This document shows positions 11,695 through 22,313 of a stretch of DNA of 64,000 nucleotides, piece after piece. The notes beneath the pieces were generated by a model, which had not been told where the DNA came from, made no database searches, and saw only the letters and a list, made by a program, of their open reading frames with translations. The DNA is from Artocarpus heterophyllus. Its lineage: Eukaryota > Streptophyta > Magnoliopsida > Rosales > Moraceae. How positions within the stretch are numbered: the first letter of the stretch is position 1; every line of letters starts with the position of its first letter. The stretch covers positions 15,630,091 to 15,694,090 of the forward strand of contig CM046340.1 in assembly GCA_025403435.1 (NCBI GenBank), in the 5' to 3' direction. Position numbers and translations under genes: made by a program.

Positions 11695-12000
11695 GTCGTC
11701 CCGACCCAAAACCCTAGATTTTCAGGCGGCGGTTGATTCGGAATCCAGGAACGTCTAATAAAAAACTTCCTTCGGGTATGCTTTCCCTCGGTTTCTCGGG
11801 AACCAAACAAGGGGCAATGTAATTGTAATTGTAGAGAGAGAAACTTTTTGAATAGGAGAGAGGGAAAGGGAAAGTGAGGAAGTAGTGAAGTTTGGGGGGA
11901 AAGTACAGTTGTATAGGGTTTTGGGGAGAGTTTGTCAGTGGCGGGCAAATTTCGCTGTTTATTAACAAAAAAAACACTTGTGAAAAAAAAAAAAAGCAAA
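11695..12000 (-). promoter_or_regulatory. Probable 5' UTR and proximal promoter of NUP155
   Basis: Read on the minus strand, the sequence before the ATG is rich in CT runs (TTTCTCTCTCTAC, TTTCCCTTTCCCTCTCTCC), typical of plant 5' UTRs. A telo-box AAACCCTA is present on the plus strand at 11709-11716, a motif common in 5' regions of plant housekeeping genes. No clear TATA box was placed. Confidence 0.5.
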
Positions 12001-12720
12001 AAAAAAGGAATGGGGAGGGGGATTCAATTAAAGAAGATTTTGATGAAATGGCAAAAAAAAAAAAAAACCCTAATTGGATAGATGGTTTTTTTATTTAAAA
12101 TTAAAAACATGTTTTTTTATATAGGTAAATTGTTTTAGTTTTTTTTAAAAAAAAATTACTATAGCAAGATAAAGAAACTCAATATAATAAAAAAAAAAAC
12201 TGAAACCATTTTAATATCTAAAAAACTTTTTTTTTGTCAAAAATTGTCTAAAAAAATTTGGACCATTTGTCCAAAAAAAATTTCCCATAATTCTACTTTT
12301 AAAAATCTCTCATTGATTAAGCGAAAGGCTTTGTCGTCATTTAGTTTTTTTATTCTTTATATTTCTGTATGCAAATGATAGTTGCGTGGTTGTTAATTTT
12401 TGTTTTTCCTTTCGACTATACCCCGGAGTTGTCGATTGAAATTTGGAAGTGCCAAGTTTTGTTGGTGCTCTATAAAAGGGAGAGAGAGATGACTAAAGCG
12501 AAATGGCAAGGAAAAGATCACATTTAAATATGCTTTAGTTTTATACCTTTAAACTTTAGAATTTTTACTCCATATCTTTAGTTTAATGAATCTTATTTAA
12601 GTATCCAAAATTACCGTTCTCTTAAATAATGAACACTAAAATGAAAATCTCTAATAAAAATTAAAAACAAAAAAAAAAGAAACAAAAAAGGCAGAACGTG
12701 AATGTGTGAGGGGTGGGCAG
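12001..12720. other. AT-rich intergenic sequence with an isolated TATA box
   Basis: It is mostly A and T runs without coding sequence. A TATAAAAGGG element on the plus strand at 12471-12480 is followed by a GA-rich segment, which could be a remnant promoter, but no gene follows it before the LTR-like block. Confidence 0.4.
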
Positions 12721-13569
12721 AGTTTTTATTTTTGGCTTATAATTTTGTATAGTTGTTTTAGGTTTTTTTCACTCTTCATAGCTTATTTCAAGGAATTTGA
12801 GCCATCTTTGCATTTTAGGGATCAACTTTGCATTTTTCGAGCTTCAAATGAGAGGTTGAAGATGATGTTGTGATCTCTACTGCTAGAGGTAGAGGGGCTG
12901 TAGGTAGAGTTTTTTGCTTAAATTTTGTTTAAAAAACATAGTTGTTTTAGGTTTACTTCACTCTTCCTAGTTTATTTCAAAGAAATTGAGCGATTTTTGC
13001 ATTTTAGAGGTCAAATTTACGTTTTCCAAGCTTCAAATTGGAGGCTGATGATGATTTTGTGATCTCTACTGTTAGCAGTAGAGATCACTACTATAGAGTA
13101 GAGATACAATACAGTAAAGATCTACTACTTCCAGTAGAGATAGATTATGGAAAGAAAAAGTAGATATTCATAACCAATACTACCATTTGGTTACACATGT
13201 ATATTCAAATGGTTAAACGCTCTAGTTCTTTAATTCCAAGATAATGCATAAAGGAAGATATCATTAACTCTACAAAAGAACTATAGATTTCATATTTATG
13301 AATAACGAGTCGATGTCAATCAAGACTTGTGCTCCAACGTACAGACGTACGTACCTTTATTTAATTCAAGATGTCACCTTTTGATACATCAGAGATACAA
13401 ATCAAAAATACAGATTCATTAATTCACTTCAAGATTAAGATATAACACATTATTGTCTAAAATAAATTGATTTATTCAAACGAAATTATTAATCAAATCA
13501 ATTCATTATTGTCACCAATGATAATATATATGTGTCTCTACTCGTGGAGTCTAACTCCAATGATCAAGA
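12721..13569 (-). repeat. First copy of a duplicated block: paired A repeats plus old LTR-like sequence
   Basis: 12721-13080 holds two imperfect copies of a roughly 185-bp unit (GTTGTTTTAGGTTT...TTATTTCAA...GAGC.ATTTTTGCATTTTAG, ending TGTGATCTCTACTG). From about 13150 the sequence resembles the start-proximal half of the Copia C LTR family in reverse orientation. The block is interrupted by the solo LTR at 13570 and resumes at 15563-15618. The whole arrangement recurs at 15619-16771. Confidence 0.7.
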
Positions 13570-15562
13570 TGTTGGAAACAAAGTGCGCAGCGGAATTTTA
13601 AAAATTTTTCATCAGAGTATTTTCCAAAACACAAGTTTGACATGTTATATGTATAAATTAAACAGATCTTACTAACCTCAGTGTGCCGAAGAACCTCTGC
13701 GACCTGTGTAGAGAAGTAACGTTCCAGAAGAGCCTCAACCAACTGGTCTTCTTTGCTATTCTCTATCCACAACCGGAGTGAGTGTGGGCTCACACGTACA
13801 GCTCTTCCACCGGTGACTCTCCTTCCAACCAATAGAGAGAACCCAAAGCTAGTGTTCGTGATTTTTGAACAAAAGCTCTCAGGGAGTTTTCAGATGCTCA
13901 CTAGAAGAGTATCACTCTTAATCTCTCAAATTGTTCTGAGTAAATCATTAGACTCACTCCCTTTTTATACCTATTGGTCCTTGGGGTCAGTCCATATCAG
14001 ATTAGGTCTCAAAAATCGAAACAAAATCAAGATCGGATCAATATCTGATAAGATACGCGTGAAAAACGCGTAATCTTATGTGCGCTGATAGGCAGGCCGA
14101 ACACGTCATCCGGCAGGCCGAACTGCCGAGAAAAAATCTCCGCGAATCTTTTATTTTCCACCCGAGATTCTAAAGGATAAAGTCTCAGTTTTGATTCAAA
14201 TAGCCCAATAGAAAAGATATCTGATCAAAACAAACTTTATCAAGATAATCTCTAAGAAAATAAATCAATTCATAATAATTCTACAAGTTTATCTTGATCT
14301 AATTTATCCAAAATTAAATCAACCGATAAACAGACAAGAATTATCTAATCACAATAATTCAACAAGTTTATCTTGAACTAATTTCTTACAAAATTAATTC
14401 AACCAATAAACAGACATGAATTATTTGATTCTTACAAATTTTAAACCAATCTGATAAATCCGACATAAGTCACCAATTATTGGAAAAGCACGCCGTGTCG
14501 TTACAGGATTTTGTGAGCTAGCAAAGGGGACCAAAATGGACCTATAAAGTTCAAGCTCATGATAATTATGAAACCCAATATCCCAGATATACATTTCACA
14601 ATTATCAACTCCAACGCTACTCCACTAAAAGCTTGGAGCTGCACTCTCGAACTTTATAGAATTACGAAGCTCGTGTAGCTAAGTCTCCATGACATATCAT
14701 AGTGTATCGCATCCCCATATGATCATCCATAATCGGCTTACGGACAAGTTCTGTCTTACCTTCCCGATTATTTTTATCTTACGTTCCATTGTCTCACCAT
14801 TAGAAAACTTACCATCCAAAGATAGTATACCATTCGGTTACACTTATGTATCCAAATGGTTGAGCGCTCCATTTTTCCAATTACAGGACAACGCATATAA
14901 GAGGATATCATTACTCCTAAAGAGGAGCTATGGATTCCATATCTATGAATAACAAGTCTACGCTACCAAGAGTCATGCCTCCAACGTACCGGCATGCATG
15001 CCACTATAGAGATGTGGGAGTCACCCATTGGTACATCAAAAGACACAAGTCGAGACAACGGGCCCATTATTCATCTTAGGATTTAGATACAATACAAATG
15101 ATTGTCTAAAGTGAATCGATTTGCCAAGACAGAATTATTAATCCAAATCAATTCACTTTATGTCCCGATCCAACACATCGTCACCTATGACAACGTGCCA
15201 ATGTTTCTATTCATGGAGTCCAACTCCGATGGCCAAGACAAACCATCTCCTAAAAGGGATATAGACAACATAACAATCTTTACATGAATAAAGCGCCCAA
15301 CTTTATTCCCTTGATTGCGGATCATATGTTTTAGACCATCACCTTAAGAATCGTGTCTACCGCATAATCATCCCATCATATGCCCAACTCTTAAGGTTTA
15401 GACTGATAGTCTCAGACTACTGTTTGCTTATCATACATTCAACGAATATGAATGTAAAGTGGACAATATTTGGTATATTTATAAATGAATAAATTCTTTA
15501 TTGATAAAAATGTCTCAAAAAACGTATTACATTTTTACTCCTTAGAGCATACATGTCTAACA
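13570..15562 (-). mobile_element. Complete solo LTR of the Copia C family, reverse orientation
   Basis: The left end TGTTGGAAACAAAGTGCGCAGC is the reverse complement of the LTR end, and the right end CATACATGTCTAACA is the reverse complement of the LTR start of Copia C (30762). Length is 1993 bp against 1990 and 2003 bp for the Copia C LTRs. A perfect 5-bp duplication CAAGA sits at 13565-13569 and 15563-15567. It contains no coding sequence. It probably arose by LTR-LTR recombination. Confidence 0.9.
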
Positions 15563-16771
15563 CAAGACAAGTCATCTCTCGTTACGGATATAGATAACAT
15601 AACAATATTAACATAAGTTTTTTTGCTTAAAAATTTTGCTTAAAAAGCATAGTTGTTTTAGGTTTTTTTCACTCTTTATAGTTTATTTCAAAGAATTTGA
15701 GCGATTTTTGTATTTTAGAGATCAAATTAGCATTTTTTTAGCTTCAAATGGGAGGTTAAAGATGATGTTGTGATCTCTACTGCTAGCAATAGAAGAGGGT
15801 GTAGGCAGAGTTTTTTGATTAATTTTTGTTTAAAAACATTATTGTTTTAGGTTTTATTCACTCGTCGTAGTTTATTTCAAAGAAATTGAGCGATTTTTGC
15901 ATTTTAAAGATCAAATTTCCATTTTTCAAGCTTCAAATTGAAGGTTGAAGATGATGTTGTGATCTCTACTGCTAGGTATTAATATCACTACTACATAGTA
16001 TAGATAAGATACAGTAGAGATTTATTATTTCCAGTAGATATAAATTGTAGAAAGAAAAAGTAGATATTTGGAACCAATAAAAATAATTGAATGCTCAAGT
16101 TTTTCAATTCTTAGATAATGCCTATAAGAGGATATCATTAGCTTTACCTAAAAACTATAGATTTTATATCTATGAAAAATGAGTCTATATTAATCAAGAC
16201 TCATGTCTCCAACATACCGACATGCATACCTTTATTTAATTCAAGATGTTACCCTTTGATACACTAAAAGACGTAAATCAATACAAATTTATTAATTCAT
16301 TTCAAGAGTAAGACGTAGCATATATGATTATCTAAATTGATTTATGTAAACGGAATTATTAATTAAATTAATTCATCTTTGGTCCCGACCTAATATATTG
16401 CCACTAATGATAACATACCTATGTCTCTATTTGCGGAGTCTAACTCCGATGATCAAGACAAGTTATCTTTCGTTAGGGATATAGATAATATAATAATTTT
16501 AATATGAATAAAGTGCTCAACTTTATCCCCTTGATTTCGTACCTTTTATATTTAGACCATTACCTTAAAATTCTTGCTTTCTGCGTAATTTGTCCATCAT
16601 ATGCGCAATCTTAAAAGTTTAGATTGACAATTTCAAATTTTTGTTTGCTTATCATACATTCAATATAAATGAACATAAAGAGGACAATGATGATATATGA
16701 CATAAATAATTCTTTATTGATTAAATTTTTTAAGAACAATTACATCATATAATCATTAGAGCATCTAGTCC
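15563..16771 (-). repeat. Rest of first block and second copy of the A repeat plus LTR-like block
   Basis: 15563-15618 completes the first block. 15619-15985 repeats the paired A units, and about 16070-16771 repeats the LTR-like part, now extending to the family start (reverse of TGTT at about 16771). The two blocks differ by many substitutions and look older than the solo LTR between them. Confidence 0.7.
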
Positions 16772-16999
16772 AACAGAAAAGGGGTTGCTAAACGCACTCT
16801 TGATGAGATAAAAAAAAAAAAAAAAAACTTAAGATATAGTTTCAAATAAACTTAAAAAAAATATATATAAAAGGTAAATATAAAAAAATAGTGTTAGATA
16901 ACTACCCTAGGTGATTTGCAAATATGGGATTAAAGTGGGTATGACATTGCATAAGTAACTTTCAAAATGGGAATGTTTCACCAATAACCTCACTCATTA
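16772..16999. other. Short AT-rich spacer
   Basis: Poly-A and TATATA stretches only. No gene is seen. The exact outer end of the left MULE arm may fall in this interval. Confidence 0.4.
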
Positions 17000-17635
17000 A
17001 TGAAAATTTTGTTTTCTTCAAAATGCCTTTTAGAAATAAAAATAAAATGACATCTAAAAATCTAAAAATAAAAAGAAAACTAAACAAAAATATCATCTTT
17101 TTCCTCCGATAAATCTGCCCTTTACAAAAACCCTCCAAAAAAGGTCATCTATCTCTACCTTTATTTCCCACCACCACCATCCTCCCAACACTGCCATCCA
17201 TATGCTCCTGTGACGTCCTCCACCACTATTAAGTCTCTAGGTGTCAATTTTCGACCACAAGGAAAGAGGAGAGTTCAAGATATTGTCAAATCCCTAAGAT
17301 TTTGGTAAGTTAATCTTAAAATCTCTTATATTTGCTTTACATTATTGTTCAAAGATTAGGTATTCATGTTTAGGAGTTTAATTTAGAAAAACAACTATGG
17401 TTTATCTTTTTTTGCTCCATTTTTGACCTAAAAAATATAAATTTAAGGAAAATTGTTGTATGGAAAATACTTACAGACCAATAGATGAATAGTAAGACTA
17501 GTAAGAGTAGTCAGATACAACTAGGTCCGGTCTAACCATAAAGACTTCTGATCTTCTAGTCTTACCTTTTTTCATTTTTTATCAATTTAAATATTTTTTT
17601 AATAACAATTTTTTTTTATTATTTTTATAGGAAAA

Positions 17636-19030
17636 TGGCTATTCTTGTCATATATTATCAATATGATAGGGAACGGATAAAGAAAGAGGATGGAACATAC
17701 AAATGATAAAATAGTTAAGAGAATAATATTATTTGATGATTCGGCTAAGATTAGGGGTGGCAATTTGTGTCGACGGGTCGGGTTCGGACTAGGTTAAAGG
17801 TCAATTTTTACATAAACTAGCTGGACACTAACCCGACCTGTGGCACATGGGTTGAGAAATCTCAATATTAACACGACCTGTTCTGACATGAGATGACATA
17901 AACACGACTCGTACTGACATGTTCTTTATGCAACCTATAAAACACTAATGGCCAACAACCTGCCAATAACCCGTAATTCTTCAATGACTTATAGTAACTC
18001 GCACTAACCTGTGACCTTTTTTAGCTTTAAATTTACACTAATATAATATAAAAGCAAATTTTTTTCAAAATCAAATGAGTTCCATACTATAACAACAAAA
18101 ACGTAAGTCCTAAAATTTCTAAAAACATCCAACAAAAAAAAAAGTCCAACAAAATAAAATGTCTTAAGTCATTAAGCTAAAATCATCTTCTTATTATTCA
18201 AGAGTTAAAATCAATTTAGTTTAAAGCTTGGTATGGGATTAAGTGAGCTAGAGTTTTGTCTTATGCGTATTTTTGATAACAAGGGAAAATATTTTTAAAA
18301 ATATTTAAATAATTAATTGTGGATTAGATGGGATATTTGAGTGTCATGTTGGTTAACTCAAACATGACCTATTTTTGGACAAGTTGGTTTTGAGTTGTCG
18401 CTAAAAGGAATAAAGGTTAATTTTTTTTACCTTAACTTATAAAAAAGTATGTTGGGTTCGTGTCGTGTCATCGTGTTATAACTCATATTGCAGGCCCTGG
18501 CTAAGAGGAAACTTTTTGTGATCATTAATTGCTTATTTGAAAGGCTTCATGTGAATCAAAGCTATATAGAATTGACAATAAGTTACATTCCTATATGTGC
18601 AACATGGCCTAGACCTAAATTCATTTTGGATGATTTTTATGCCAAATGTTATCTTTTGGGCTTTTTTAAAATATCACAACATAGAAGCACTCTATACTTC
18701 AAGCTTACAAATAAGGTTGAAAGTTATAAAGGTAATGACTAAAAGGCACTTAAAGTTGAAGTATATAAAGGTTTAACTTTAAAAATGATGAAGTTATTTT
18801 AGATAAGTACTCTAACGTTGACATAGAGACATCGAGGGCATATGATGTTGCTTCTATACCATGCTGCAAAGAAGATGTTCTAGATGAGCCTCCCTCAGAG
18901 GAACAACCCTACTAGAAGACAATGCGAGGGAGATTCAAGAGACTAGAATTCCTTTAGTTGGAGAATGACGAAGAACCAAAAACAAGTGACCTTGTTTACA
19001 AACAACCTTTCATGAGAACTCAAAAATGAA
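17636..19030 (+). pseudogene. N-terminal remnant of MULE transposase, split by a hAT-type insertion
   Basis: A start MAILVIYYQYDRERIKKEDG is read at about 17636, typical of MULE N-termini. The frame is soon lost. After the hAT insertion the reading continues AKRKLFVIINCLFERLH...SYIPICATWPRPKFILDDF (about 18500-18640), which has a close counterpart on the minus strand at 59380-59200 (AKVKLFMIVDCLFKRL...SYIPMCTTWARPKFILENF). No catalytic domain is present, so it makes no active transposase. Confidence 0.75.
17751..18498. mobile_element. Non-autonomous hAT-type DNA transposon inside the left MULE
   Basis: A perfect 8-bp duplication GGCTAAGA flanks the segment (17743-17750 and 18499-18506). The ends are imperfect inverted repeats, AGGGGTGGCAATTTGTGT at the left and, in reverse complement, AGGGCCTGCAATATGAGT at the right. 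8-bp duplications and this terminus style are typical of hAT elements. Ignoring the insertion gives a continuous MULE reading that matches the intact site in the right MULE copy. No transposase of its own is encoded. Confidence 0.85.
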
Positions 19031-19410
19031 AACCCCTTTTAAAAAATTTTACTCGATTAGATTTTTATTGTATTAGTAGCTTGCAAAAGTTTATAGTGAT
19101 GTACCATTTTGGATGTTTAGAGTAGATATGCTATTTTAAGAATTTATTAAGTAAAACATTATCTTGTATTTTTTTGACTTCATTCATTATTAATGTTTAT
19201 ATTTCTTTCAAGGAACTGATCATACAACTCCTTTAAGTCTGCTAAAAATTTGCCAAATAATTTTTATCGACTAGTAATTAGTTTAACCAGTCTCACTAAT
19301 CTGAAATAGTCTACTTGCCATGAATTTTAGACTAGATTTCTTGACTGTATAGACTGGTCAGACTGATTATCACTCTTCTTGGTAGGACTGGGCAAGAAGG
19401 GTTTCAGTCA

Positions 19411-20930
19411 TATCAGTCTTATCAATCTTCTCAAAATTTTGAAACCGGTCTTCTCAATTGTTTAGAGCAATAGTAATGTCTTCTTGTTCAAATCATAATA
19501 TTTATGACTCATCCCCTTTATCTCAAGATTGCAGGCAATCTTCTTAGTCGCCTAAAAGACCTATGTTAATTACTTAGATTGCACTAAAGTTCTTATTATA
19601 ATTTTACATACAAAGTTTATTTTGATAATTATTTTCATACTAATAGTATTGCAATATTAATAATAAAAACTCATGAATTCAGATTTAAAAGACTTAAGAT
19701 TGGAGTCGTGTTCTTAGTTACCTCAAAGAACTTAAGTTAATTGTTGAAATTCCGTAAAAAGTTTGACTTGTAAACAATATGCTTCTATTACTTGTGTTAC
19801 ACTAATATCATAATTACAATATAAAATTAACATTCGTTGAAAGTTATTTACGAAATTATGAAATTTATTTCATTTTAAAGTGATGAGACTACACTTGAAG
19901 GATATCAGTCTTACCGGTCTTATCAGTCTTCTCAAAATCTTAGAACCGGTCTACTCAATTATTTAGACAATGTTGATGGTCTTCTTACTTAAAGTGTAAT
20001 ATTTGTGACTCATCCTTCTTATTTATCTCAAAATTAGGGGGCAGTTTTCACACTCAACTTAAAAGACCCGTGATAACTAATTAGATTGTACTTAAATTAC
20101 TATTGTAATTTCATATATGGCATGTTTTTTTTTTTGTTAATTGTTGTCATACTAATATTATTGTAATAATAATAAAAATTCATCGTCATATTTAAAAGAA
20201 TTAAGATCGAAGTCGTGTTCTTAGTTATCTTAGATGGCTTAAGTTAACTGTTGAGTTTCCATAAAAGTTTGCTTGTTGATAATAACTTAAAGTAGAAAAT
20301 GTGTTTTTATTATTTTGTCACACTATTTATATAATTACAATACTCAAATAAGCATTCATCGAATGTTATTTAGAAAATCGTGCAATATATTTCATTTTAA
20401 TATAGTAAGACTACACTTGAAGGGTACCAGTCTTACTGGTCATATTGGTCTTCTCGAAATTGCAGAACCGATCTACTCAATTCTTTTGACCAATGGTGAC
20501 AGTCTTCTCACTTGAATTGTAATATTTGTGACTAATCATTATTATTTAGCTCAAGATTGGGGCGTTCTTCCCTGTCACCCAAAAAACCTGTGTTAATTTA
20601 AGTTACTCATCCTTCTTGTTTTCACGTAAAAAGTGTGTTTTGGTTTATTATTGTCATACTAATTCAAATTATAATACTTGTGACTCATCTTCCTTGTTTA
20701 GTTTTAGAATCGGATGGTCTTCACAGTCACCTATAAGACTTATGTTAATTAATGTCTTTACTTAAATTAGACTTACTTATCATAACTTCATATACAAAGT
20801 ATATTGCCCTCATGATTGTCACATTAATATCATTATAAATTTGACAAAATCAAGAATGACCTAATCAAATTTAGAAAATTCCACTATCTACTTGATTTTA
20901 TTATGATAAGACTGGACTTAAAAGGTATCG
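19411..20930 (+). repeat. Tandem array of about 500-bp units in the left MULE arm
   Basis: Units start at about 19411, 19903, 20425 and 20926 with variants of TATCAGTCTTACCGGTCTTAT. Each then runs through a segment on the AATATTTGTGACTCATCCTTCTTATTTA theme (here abbreviated to the parts TTTGTGACTCATCC and TCTTATTTA), and then TTGTCATACTAATA. Spacing is 492-522 bp. The same units occur in reverse at 26210-28600 and 22000-22313. Confidence 0.8.
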
Positions 20931-22313
20931 ATCTGACCAGTTTTACTAGTTTGTTGTCTTTGTGTGGTTTCGACTAACTATCGGTTTGACCAACCTTTTC
21001 GATCAAGAAAACCAGTAAGGTTCACTAGATATTATGATTGGTAAGACCAATACGATCGAAAGTCGGTCTTTCTAGTCCTTTGATGATGAATGTTACTAGT
21101 CTTTCTAGTCCTCTTGGTCTTCACAACGTTTATTTGCTCATTGAAAAGAATATAATAAAAAAATAATCAAAATTTCAGCAACATGATAGCATAACAAGTA
21201 TCAGCCAATAACAATTTTAATCAAATTTTTAAGGTCATCAAACATCAAAAGATAAATATTATAGGTGGCTATGAGACCCAATCATAGTCATTTATTAACC
21301 CAACATTGAGCCTTTGCACAAACTGGATAAAATTGTTACCACCGCTCAACAATGTAACATCCAAAATAGGGTTAAACTCATGTTAACGTGTTCTACAATA
21401 TCAAAAAGGCCAAATTGAGAGCCCTTAAACCACTCTATACCATGAAAGTGGTCTTTTAAGGGCTGATCACCATGCTAACTGTATCTTTTAATAAAACTAT
21501 GTCGTGAATTTGCACTAAAATTGAACTGATTTGGGCTCAATCTTAAATGAGGCCAACGCATATCCACAACCTGCATTTACCTTAAATTGCATATTAATAA
21601 AACAAGTTGTATGACCAAGCATAATCAAAAGCATTAAGCGTCTTAAATTGGGCCAAGGCTTGATTTTCGATTGACAAATGACGATGTCATTAAGTTTTAT
21701 AGAGAGAAAATGGCAATCAATGTTTTCCATTACGATTGTGTCCTATGGCCACCTTTTCATACTTATTTTTTTAATGTTGATGACCTTGAAAGCTTAAATG
21801 AAATTGTTAGCAAGGCTCTAAATTTTAGACTTAGATTAGAAATAAGTTGTCATGCTATTGAAATTTTGATTTTTCTTTAACTATTTTCTTTTGAAAAATG
21901 AAGAAATAAACTTTGCGAAGATCGAGAGAACTGAAAAGACTGATACTATTCCTTCTTTTATGACTAAAAAGACTAATTTCTTGACTTACTAGTCAGAATA
22001 TCTAGTGAATGTCACTACTTTTCCTAACCGGTCAGATTGATAGCTAGTCAAAACCACACAAAACCAACAGACCAGTAAGATCGATTAGACCAATAACTTT
22101 TAGGTCTGGTCTTACCATAACTCTGTACGTAAAGTTATGATTAATAAGTCCAACTTTAGTAAAGACATTAATTAACATAAGTTTATAGGATGACCTTGAA
22201 GAACATCTCGTTCTAGAACTAAAGAAGGAGGATAGGTCACAAGTATTATAATTTGAATCCATATGACAACAATTAACCAAACACGCTTTGTACATGAAAA
22301 TAAGAATGATGAG
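20600..22313. repeat. Centre of a giant inverted repeat (palindrome)
   Basis: 20600-21145 and 21885-22313 are imperfect reverse complements: for instance AAAGACATTAATTAACATAA at about 22163 reads in reverse near 20745. The spacer 21146-21884 is unique and has no convincing gene. The arms continue outward as the left and right MULE copies. Confidence 0.8.

Larger units (their letters stand above)
17000..21145 (+). mobile_element. Left Mutator-like element (MULE) copy, deletion derivative
   Basis: From about 17000 the sequence matches the reverse complement of 60050 downward (CCACCACCATCCTCCCAA, CAAGGAAAGAGG.GAGT.CAAGATATTGTCAAAT), then the start of a MULE transposase reading (17636-19030). 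It jumps directly to sequence equal to the 3' flank of the right copy's transposase (19045-19480 matches 28960-28560 in reverse). The transposase core is therefore missing. A tandem array of about 500-bp units follows and ends at the palindrome centre. The outer terminal inverted repeat was not resolved. Confidence 0.75.

Noticed and set aside
12471..12480. TATA box as promoter of a gene reading right
   Set aside because: No coding sequence follows within several hundred bases before the repeat block. Probably fortuitous or a relic.
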